Shown here: piece after piece, positions 8,899 to 15,037 of the stretch
How the letters are laid out: every line of letters begins with the position of its first letter
Numbering within the stretch: position 1 is the first letter of the stretch
Assembly (NCBI RefSeq): GCF_047654785.1
Contig: NZ_JASGKQ010000001.1
Location: 620,001-684,000 of the forward strand
DNA: 64,000 nucleotides
DNA from: Pelomonas sp047654785
Lineage (GTDB): Bacteria > Pseudomonadota > Gammaproteobacteria > Burkholderiales > Burkholderiaceae_C
Reading direction: 5' to 3'
Notes under the pieces: model-generated
What the model saw: only the letters and a program-made list of their open reading frames with translations
What the model was told of the DNA's origin: nothing
Databases searched by the model: none
Made by a program: the position numbers and the translations under genes

Positions 8899-9722
8899 AG
8901 ACGGCTTCCTCGGGCCGAGCGCCGGGCCGCCCCCAAGCCGGCCCGCGTCCCCTCGGGGGACCGTCCGGCGTACCCGCCGGGCGAGGGGCGCCAGGACAGC
9001 CCGCTTACGTGCTGCACCAGCACGACTGGAGCGAGTCCAGCCTCATCCTCGACCTGTTCACGCGCGAGTCCGGCCGCCTCGCTGTCGCGGCCAAGGGCGC
9101 CAAGCGGCCCTACTCGCAACTGCGCGCCGTGCTGCTGCCCTTGCAGCGCATCACGGTCAGCTTGAGCAAGCCCGCGAAGGCGGACGGCGGCGAGGTGCAG
9201 ACGCTGCGCAGCGCCGAATGGGGTGGCGGCGCGACGCTGCCGGCCGGCGCGGCGCTATTCTCCGGCTACTACCTGAACGAGCTGCTGCTGAAGCTGCTGG
9301 CCCGCCACGACCCGCATCCACGGCTCTTCGACGCCTATGCCGACACGCTCGTCCACCTGGCGGAAGGCGACGCCGCGCTGCGCGCCTTCGAACTGAGGCT
9401 GTTGGCCGAACTGGGCCTGCTGCCGGACCTGAGCGTCGTCACGCCGACGCAGGCGGCGCTCGATCCCGAGCGCCGCTACCAGCTCTCGCCCGAATCCGGC
9501 CTGATCCCGCCGACCGGCGACGCCGGCCTGCCCGGCGCGCTGCTGATCCAGCTCCAGGCCGCGCTGCTGCACGGCAGCCAGGCCGCGCTGCGCCAGGCCT
9601 GCGCCGCCGCGCCGCAGGCCCTGAAGACGACGCTGCGCGGCCTGCTCCACTACCATCTCGGCCACCAGCCGCTGCGCACGCGTGCGCTGATGGTGGACGT
9701 GCAAAACCTCCTCGACAAATGA
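8895..9722 (+). CDS. recO: DNA repair protein RecO with an unusual N-terminal extension
   Basis: 275 residues from GTG 8895, which overlaps the era TGA. RecO loads RecA onto SSB-coated DNA with RecR. The family region begins at about residue 36 (PAYVLHQHDWSESSLILDLF), continues through the OB-fold (VAAKGAKRPYSQLRAVLLPLQ) and a helical domain. Before it lie about 34 residues rich in Gly, Pro and Arg that look like a translated intergenic repeat (palindromic CCCCTCGGGGG DNA at 8948-8961). The zinc cysteines of some RecO proteins are absent. An internal start is possible, but no good alternative initiation codon lies close to residue 36. Confidence 0.92.
   Translation: MKTASSGRAPGRPQAGPRPLGGPSGVPAGRGAPGQPAYVLHQHDWSESSLILDLFTRESGRLAVAAKGAKRPYSQLRAVLLPLQRITVSLSKPAKADGGEVQTLRSAEWGGGATLPAGAALFSGYYLNELLLKLLARHDPHPRLFDAYADTLVHLAEGDAALRAFELRLLAELGLLPDLSVVTPTQAALDPERRYQLSPESGLIPPTGDAGLPGALLIQLQAALLHGSQAALRQACAAAPQALKTTLRGLLHYHLGHQPLRTRALMVDVQNLLDK
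8916..8998. repeat. GC-rich palindromic intergenic-type repeat read into recO
   Basis: This stretch is a run of short palindromes (GGGCCGCCCCC, CCCCTCGGGGG, CGCCGGGCGAGGGGCGCC). Similar CCCCTCG-GGGG palindromes lie in real intergenic gaps at 45990-46012 and 51650-51696. I recall comparable repeats scattered in Burkholderiales genomes, but the family name and copy number cannot be established here. Confidence 0.4.
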
Positions 9723-9762
9723 TCGCCCCCGCGCTCGTTCCGCTCGCTGCCCCCGTGGGAGC

Positions 9763-9795
9763 GTGTGTGGCTTCGGGCGGTAGGGCGCCACACAC
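9763..9795 (+). promoter_or_regulatory. hairpin abutting the pdxJ start codon
   Basis: GTGTGTGGC (9763-9771) pairs perfectly with GCCACACAC (9787-9795); the right arm ends at the base immediately before the pdxJ ATG. The 15-nt loop contains the only SD-like sequence (TAGGG, 9781-9785). Such a structure could modulate ribosome access to pdxJ. Confidence 0.5.
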
Positions 9796-10560
9796 ATGAA
9801 CCCCTTCGCCCACGCCGGCACGCGCTGCGCGCTGTCCGTCAACGTCAACAAGGTTGCGCTGCTGCGCAACACCCGGCACCTCGGCATCCCCAGCGTGCTG
9901 CGCGCGGCCGAACAGTGCCTGCGGGCGGGCGCGCAGGGCATCACCGTCCACCCGCGCCCCGACGCGCGCCACATCCGCGCCGCCGACGTGGACGACCTCG
10001 CCGCCTTCCTGAAGGACTGGCCCCACGCCGAGTTCAACATCGAGGGCAACCCGACGCAGAACCTGATGGACTTCGTGCGCCGCCACCGCCCGCACCAGGT
10101 CACCTTCGTGCCCGACGCGGAAGACCAGTTCACCTCCGACCATGGCTGGACGCTGCCGCAGGACGCCGCGCGGCTGCAACCGCTGATCCAGGAGGCGCAG
10201 GCTCTCGGCGTGCGCGTCAGCCTCTTCATGGACCCCGACCCCGCCGTGATGGCCGCCGTCGCCGCGCTGGGCGCGGACCGCATCGAGCTGTACACGGAGA
10301 CCTTCGCCAGCGCCTTCGGCACGCCGCGCGAGGCCGAGGTGCTGGCCGGCTTCACGGCCACCGCCGAAGCCGCGCTGGCCGCGGGCCTCGGCATCAACGC
10401 CGGCCACGACCTGAACCGCGACAACCTCGCCGCCTTCCTGCGCGCCGTGCCCGGCGTGCAGGAGGTGTCCATCGGGCACGCGCTGATCGCCGACGCGCTG
10501 GAACTGGGCTATGCGGAGACGGTGCGGGCCTATCTGCGCGAGATCGCGGCCGCGCCGTGA
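9796..10560 (+). CDS. pdxJ: pyridoxine 5'-phosphate synthase
   Basis: A 254-residue TIM-barrel enzyme that joins 3-amino-2-oxopropyl phosphate and 1-deoxyxylulose 5-phosphate in vitamin B6 synthesis. Visible family blocks are SVNVNKVALLRNTR near the N-terminus, GITVHPRPDARHI, FNIEGNPT, VTFVPD, ELYTE and GINAGHDLNRDN. Length is normal (about 243-260). Usually pdxJ is followed directly by acpS; here an insertion of about 1.3 kb separates them. The hairpin at 9763-9795 abuts its ATG. Confidence 0.96.
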   Translation: MNPFAHAGTRCALSVNVNKVALLRNTRHLGIPSVLRAAEQCLRAGAQGITVHPRPDARHIRAADVDDLAAFLKDWPHAEFNIEGNPTQNLMDFVRRHRPHQVTFVPDAEDQFTSDHGWTLPQDAARLQPLIQEAQALGVRVSLFMDPDPAVMAAVAALGADRIELYTETFASAFGTPREAEVLAGFTATAEAALAAGLGINAGHDLNRDNLAAFLRAVPGVQEVSIGHALIADALELGYAETVRAYLREIAAAP

Positions 10561-10760
10561 GCCTGCGCCGCGCCCATGCCGCCGACGCAGCGCGGTTCGC
10601 CGCACTGGCGCAGTGGGTCTGGCTCGACAGCGACGCGACCGACGGCGTGGAGGGCCGCTTCCTGCCCTGTCTCGCCGAGTGCTGCACGCCGCAGCAGGCG
10701 TTCTTCATGCTCGACGGCCAGGCGCATCGCAATCTGGTTTTCGCGTGGCCCACCGCATGA
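10557..10760 (+). pseudogene. truncated GNAT-type acetyltransferase remnant
   Basis: An open frame of 67 codons from GTG 10557 (overlapping the pdxJ TGA) begins like a GNAT acetyltransferase (SLRRAHAADAARFAALAQWVW, then a Thr-Pro-Gln motif) but ends before any acetyl-CoA binding motif. The 3' end overlaps the ATG of the next gene (ATGA). It looks like an N-terminal fragment left when the following accessory gene entered. It could also be a short expressed peptide. Confidence 0.55.
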
Positions 10761-11848
10761 CCGAAGCCGAGCTTCTGCAACTCATCGCAGGCGGCGAAGA
10801 CAGCCGCCACCAGTTCAAGCGCGATGAAATCCAGCGCTTGTTCCAGCGTTCCGGGCTGATCTATGCCGACGTGATTCCGGTGGAGTGCACTTCCGTCGCC
10901 GACCTCGACGAAAAGGCGTTCGACGACTACTTCACCCGGCGCTACGGCCAATCGCCCCAAGCCTCTGGCCAGCCCTTGCCGCAGGTGTTGCAGAACATCG
11001 GCCTGGGCGACGGGCAGGAATTGAACCTTGCGGGCCTGCTGCTGTTCGGCAAGCGCCCGCAGCGATACCGGCCCGCGTTCATGGTCAAGGCCGTGGCTTT
11101 CCCCGGCACCTCGTTGGCCAGCCATCACTACCTGGACAGTGAAGACATCGACGGCACGCTGCTGGCGCAGTATCAGCGCAGCCTCGCCTTCATCAAGCGC
11201 AACCTGCACCATGTCCAAGGCGACCAGAACTTCAATTCCCTGGGCCTGCTGGAAGTGCCGGAGCAGGCCATCATCGAACTGCTGGTCAATGCGCTGATCC
11301 ACCGCGACTACTTCACCAGCGCCTCGATCCGGTTGCTGGTCTTCGCCGATCGCATCGAGATCATCAGCCCCGGCCATTTGCCGGACAGCCTGAGCGTGGA
11401 GGACATCCGTCTGGGTGTCACGAACCGGCGCAATCCCACGCTGACCGAGCACGCGACGCAAATCCTGCCTTATCGCGGCCTGGGCTCCGGCATCCCCCGC
11501 GCCTTGGGCGAATGGCCTGACATCCGGTTCGAGAGTGAAGTGAGGAGCAACCAGTTCAGAGCGGTGATCTTGAGGCCGGTGACCGGCCGAATCACCACGG
11601 AAGTCACCACGGAAGTTGAGCGCGTGCTGCGTGTGCTGATCGGGGAGATGTCCCGCCAAGAACTGCAAGAGGCGCTGGCGCTCAAAAACGACGAGCATTT
11701 CCGCAAAGCCTATCTGCTGCCGGCGCTCGGGTCGGGCCTGGTGGAAATGACCTTGCCCAGCACCCCCCGCAGCAGCAAGCAACGCTACCGCCTGACAGCC
11801 ATCGGACGGCGGTGGCTGGAGTCACATCCCGATGGCAATTCGGCCTGA
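10757..11848 (+). CDS. AlbA_2/HATPase_c_4-type transcriptional regulator, apparently lacking most of its AlbA domain
   Basis: 363 residues. The C-terminal two thirds resemble the family often annotated as ATP-dependent DNA helicase or 'AAA-4' regulator: a GHKL-like ATPase part (ELLVNALIHRDY, SPGHLPDSL, GLGSGIPRAL) and a winged-helix tail. The N-terminus starts with the AlbA motif EDSRHQFKRD and jumps straight to EIQRLFQRSGLIYADV, which in full-length relatives of about 470 residues lies roughly 100 residues later. An in-frame internal deletion is inferred. Its DNA is visibly lower in G+C than its neighbours, pointing to transfer. DNA binding may be impaired. Confidence 0.75.
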   Translation: MTEAELLQLIAGGEDSRHQFKRDEIQRLFQRSGLIYADVIPVECTSVADLDEKAFDDYFTRRYGQSPQASGQPLPQVLQNIGLGDGQELNLAGLLLFGKRPQRYRPAFMVKAVAFPGTSLASHHYLDSEDIDGTLLAQYQRSLAFIKRNLHHVQGDQNFNSLGLLEVPEQAIIELLVNALIHRDYFTSASIRLLVFADRIEIISPGHLPDSLSVEDIRLGVTNRRNPTLTEHATQILPYRGLGSGIPRALGEWPDIRFESEVRSNQFRAVILRPVTGRITTEVTTEVERVLRVLIGEMSRQELQEALALKNDEHFRKAYLLPALGSGLVEMTLPSTPRSSKQRYRLTAIGRRWLESHPDGNSA

Positions 11849-11954
11849 GTTCGGCGGCGTCACTCGCTCCCCGCGCGTGCCCGCTGCATCACTTTGAGAA
11901 AGACGGAACGCCACAGGTTTCCGCCTGCCATCACAACCTCAAGTTCACCTTCCC

Positions 11955-12353
11955 ATGATCCACGGCATCGGCACCGACATCTGCGACATCCGCCGCATCG
12001 AGGCGACGCTGGCCCGGCGCGGCGAGCGCTTCGCCGAGAAGGTGCTGGGGCCGGACGAGTTGCGCGTCTTCCGCGCCCGCCGCGCGCGTGCCGAGGCGCG
12101 CGGCGTCAGCTACCTGGCGACGCGCTTCTCGGCCAAGGAGGCGTTCAGCAAGGCCATCGGCCTGGGCCTGCACCTGCCGATGCGGCTGCCCGACTGCCAG
12201 ATCCTCAACGAGGCCAGCGGCCGGCCGGTGCTGAAGCTCTCCGGGCCGCTCGCGGACTGGTTCGCCGCGCGGGCCTTGAGCGGGCAGGTGAGCCTGAGCG
12301 ACGAGAGCGACTACGCGGTCAGCTTCGTCGTCGTCGAGCGGGCGGTCAGCTAG
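11955..12353 (+). CDS. acpS: holo-[acyl-carrier-protein] synthase
   Basis: 132 residues. It transfers 4'-phosphopantetheine from CoA to acyl carrier protein. The family signature is intact: GTDICDI with Asp8 and RFSAKEAFSKA with Glu62, both Mg-binding. It closes the lepA-lepB-rnc-era-recO-pdxJ-acpS cluster; nagZ, which often follows, is not present. Its stop overlaps the 3' end of the convergent gene at 12346 by 8 nt. Confidence 0.96.
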   Translation: MIHGIGTDICDIRRIEATLARRGERFAEKVLGPDELRVFRARRARAEARGVSYLATRFSAKEAFSKAIGLGLHLPMRLPDCQILNEASGRPVLKLSGPLADWFAARALSGQVSLSDESDYAVSFVVVERAVS

Positions 12354-13350
12354 CTTTCTTCTTCTTCGCGGCCGGCTTGGCCAGCGACTCGCCCTTGGAC
12401 TGCATGCGCATGTCCATGTCGATGAACATGCGGCCGTTGTCGGGGCCGTTCATCGTCAGCTTCATCGCCATTGCCAGCCGGTGGGCCAGCGGCAGGCGGT
12501 CGGACAGGCGCAGCGAGCTCGTGCCCTTGCCGCTGCCGGTGGCCGTCATCTGCAGCGTCTGCGGCGGGGTGTCCGCCGCGTCCACCGGGTCCGCTTCGGC
12601 CGAGGACGCCGCCGACGCGGCCGGCTTGGGCAGCGGCGCGCTGATGTCCATCTTCAGGTCCATGTCCAGGTCGAAGTGGGCCACGCCCTGGGCCACGCGC
12701 GCCAGCGTGTAGCGCAGCCTGCCCTGCATCGCGCCCGCGCCGCCCGGCAGCGGCATGGGCAGGGCCATGGTCAGCGGCACTTCCACGCTGTCGCCGACCT
12801 GCAGCGGGCGCTCGGCCAGCGCCTTGTAGAGCTGCAGGGCCTCGCCGATCATGGCCTGGCCCTGCTGGCCCATCAGCGCGTTCACCTCGGGCGAGCCGCC
12901 GTCGAACTGGCGCAGCTCGAAGCCGAAGTCCTTCGGGTTGAAGCGGGCCGAGAAGCTCACGTTGGCCGCCTGGACCTGGGGCAGCGGCGTGGCCTGGCCG
13001 CCGACCTCCATGCTGCCGCCCTGGTGGGCGACCGACACGGTCAGGGGCAGCCAGCCGTCGGCGTCGGCCGCGCCGACCTTCAGCGTCTGCTGCATCCGCA
13101 TCGCCATCTTGACCGGCCCGGCCTGGCTCATCTGCGCGGCCGTCTGCGCGATCTTGGCGCGCTGCGCCTCGGTGGCCTCGGGGCCGGCCTCGGCGCGCAT
13201 CGTCATGGCCATCTGCATGTCGATGCTCTGGCGCTGGTGCTGGCCGGCGCGCGGCGTGGTGTCGAAGCGGACGGGCGCGGCGGGGGCCGCGAGGTGCAGG
13301 CCGAGCAGGGCGCCCAGCAGGGGCAGGCGCAGCGGGGAGGCGAGGGTCAC
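12346..13350 (-). CDS. secreted protein of unknown function (DUF6263-like)
   Basis: 334 residues from GTG 13350, chosen because GGAG lies 8 nt upstream and the product starts with a signal peptide (LPLLGALLGLHLAAPAAP). An upstream ATG at 13398 would add 16 residues without a good ribosome site. The mature part is Met/Gln-rich, predicted mostly beta (for example QMAMTMRAEAG, LTMALPMPLPG), with two similar halves and a Lys-rich tail (AAKKKKAS). The arrangement resembles DUF6263-type envelope proteins, but this is a weak match by eye. It lies 68 bp after the peptide transporter on the same strand. Confidence 0.75.
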   Translation of the reverse strand: MTLASPLRLPLLGALLGLHLAAPAAPVRFDTTPRAGQHQRQSIDMQMAMTMRAEAGPEATEAQRAKIAQTAAQMSQAGPVKMAMRMQQTLKVGAADADGWLPLTVSVAHQGGSMEVGGQATPLPQVQAANVSFSARFNPKDFGFELRQFDGGSPEVNALMGQQGQAMIGEALQLYKALAERPLQVGDSVEVPLTMALPMPLPGGAGAMQGRLRYTLARVAQGVAHFDLDMDLKMDISAPLPKPAASAASSAEADPVDAADTPPQTLQMTATGSGKGTSSLRLSDRLPLAHRLAMAMKLTMNGPDNGRMFIDMDMRMQSKGESLAKPAAKKKKAS

Positions 13351-13418
13351 GAGGGCAACTCCGGAAGGGACTGCCGCCGGGCTGGCGGCCGGCTGCATCC
13401 TAGGCGAGGCGGGGCTCC

Positions 13419-14957
13419 TCAGGCCCGGTAGTGGTCCTGCATCGGGTAGCGCCGCGCCACCAGTGCGAACAGCAGCGCCGCCAGCAGCGCGAAGCCGGCG
13501 AAGAAGAACATCAGGCAGGCCGTCTCGCTGTAGCCGCTGGACTGGACCAGCGCCAGCGCTTCCGGGCTCCTGATGCTGGCGTTGGACAGCAGCACCCACA
13601 GGTTGCCCACCGTCACCGACAGGTTCCAGAAGCTCATGATGGTGCCCTTCATCGCCGGTGGCGCCTGGCTGTACGCGAACTCCAGGCCGGTGGCGGACAC
13701 CAGCACCTCGCCCAGCGTCAGCAGCACATAGGGCAGCATCTGCCAGAGGATGCTGACCGTGGCGCCCTCGTCCAGCCACAGCTGCAGCACGCCGGCCACG
13801 ATCCAGGCCGCGCCGGCCAGCGCGATGCCGGCGCCCATGCGGCGCAGCGCCGTCACCTTCAGGCCCAGGCGCGCCAGCATCGGGTAGAGCACCAGGTTGT
13901 TGAAGGGGATCAGCACCATCACCAGCGCCGGGTTCAGCGCCTGCATCATGGACGACTGGAACCACGCGGGCTTGGCCATCTGGTCGGCCTGCAGCACCCA
14001 GGTGGAGGCCTTCTGGTCGAACAGCGACCAGAACGGCGTCACCAGCGCGAACAGCACCAGCACGCGCAGCACGGCGCGCACGCCGTCCACGGTCTCGTCC
14101 GGGTGGTGGCCGCGCGCGCGCTCCAGCTGCAGCGACGCGCCCACGCCGCCGAAGCCCATCACCAGCACCATCGCCAGGCACACGGCCGCGACGACGCCCA
14201 GGCTGGCCATCCGGCTCAGGCTGAACGCCGCCAGCGCCAGGCCCACGGCGGCGACGGCCAGCCCCGGGCCGCCGGACTTCAGCGCCGTCCACACCACCTT
14301 CAGGAAGCTGTGCGGGTTGGCGCCGCGCGGCGGCTGGTGCACGTACTGCTTGCGGCCGCTCCACAGGATCAGCGTCGCCAGTCCCATCAGCACGCCCGGC
14401 AGGCCGAAGGCGACGCTGGCGCCGAAGTGCTGGAGGATGAGGGGCATCAGCAGCGACGCGAAGAAGCTGCCGAAGTTGATGATCCAGTAGAAGGCGTCGT
14501 ACACCTTCTGCGCGAGCGAGCGGTTGCGCTTGTCGAACTGGTCGCCGACGAAGCTGGTCACCAGCGGCTTGATGCCGCCCGAGCCCAGCGAGATCAGGAA
14601 CAGGCCGAAGTAGAAGCCGTGCAGGTTGTCCTCGAAGACCGCCAGGCAGGCGTGGCCCGCGCAGTAGACGAGGCTCAACCAGAAGATCGTCGGGTACTTG
14701 CCGAAAAAGCGGTCGGCCAGCCAGCCGCCCAGCAGCGGGAAGAAATAGACGCCGATGACGAAGGTGTGGAACACCTCCTTGGCCTCGGCGCGGCGAAGGT
14801 CCTCGGGGATGGCCAGCAGCAGGCTGGTCATCATGAACACCGTCAGGATGTTGCGCATGCCGTAGAAGCTGAAGCGCTCGCAGCCCTCGTTGCCGATGAT
14901 GTAGGGGATCTGCGGCGGCATCCTGGCCGCGGTGACGGGTGGGGCGGTGGGCGTCAT
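13419..14957 (-). CDS. proton-dependent oligopeptide transporter (POT/PTR2 family)
   Basis: A 512-residue polytopic membrane protein of the major facilitator fold with about 14 helices. PTR2 signatures are visible: GCERFSFYGMR near residue 24 (the ExxERFxYYG motif with the Glu-Arg pair), GGWLADRFFGKYPTI after helix 2, and GSGGIKPLVTSFVGDQF. It imports di- and tripeptides with protons. A GAGG element precedes ATG 14957. It follows rne on the same strand but is separated from it by a terminator at 14986-15017, so it probably has its own promoter in the 80-bp gap or relies on read-through. Confidence 0.93.
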   Translation of the reverse strand: MTPTAPPVTAARMPPQIPYIIGNEGCERFSFYGMRNILTVFMMTSLLLAIPEDLRRAEAKEVFHTFVIGVYFFPLLGGWLADRFFGKYPTIFWLSLVYCAGHACLAVFEDNLHGFYFGLFLISLGSGGIKPLVTSFVGDQFDKRNRSLAQKVYDAFYWIINFGSFFASLLMPLILQHFGASVAFGLPGVLMGLATLILWSGRKQYVHQPPRGANPHSFLKVVWTALKSGGPGLAVAAVGLALAAFSLSRMASLGVVAAVCLAMVLVMGFGGVGASLQLERARGHHPDETVDGVRAVLRVLVLFALVTPFWSLFDQKASTWVLQADQMAKPAWFQSSMMQALNPALVMVLIPFNNLVLYPMLARLGLKVTALRRMGAGIALAGAAWIVAGVLQLWLDEGATVSILWQMLPYVLLTLGEVLVSATGLEFAYSQAPPAMKGTIMSFWNLSVTVGNLWVLLSNASIRSPEALALVQSSGYSETACLMFFFAGFALLAALLFALVARRYPMQDHYRA

Positions 14958-14985
14958 GGAGCCTCGGAGGTGCGGGTCTCAACGG

Positions 14986-15017
14986 AAAACGCCGCGCGGC
15001 TTGTGGCCGGCGGCGTT
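14986..15017 (-). terminator. rho-independent terminator after rne
   Basis: On the minus strand AACGCCGC/GCGGCGTT arms (14988-14995 and 15010-15017) form an 8-bp stem followed by TTTT. It starts 20 nt after the rne stop codon. Confidence 0.65.
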
Positions 15018-15037
15018 CGGGGCGGGGCGGGCGGGGA

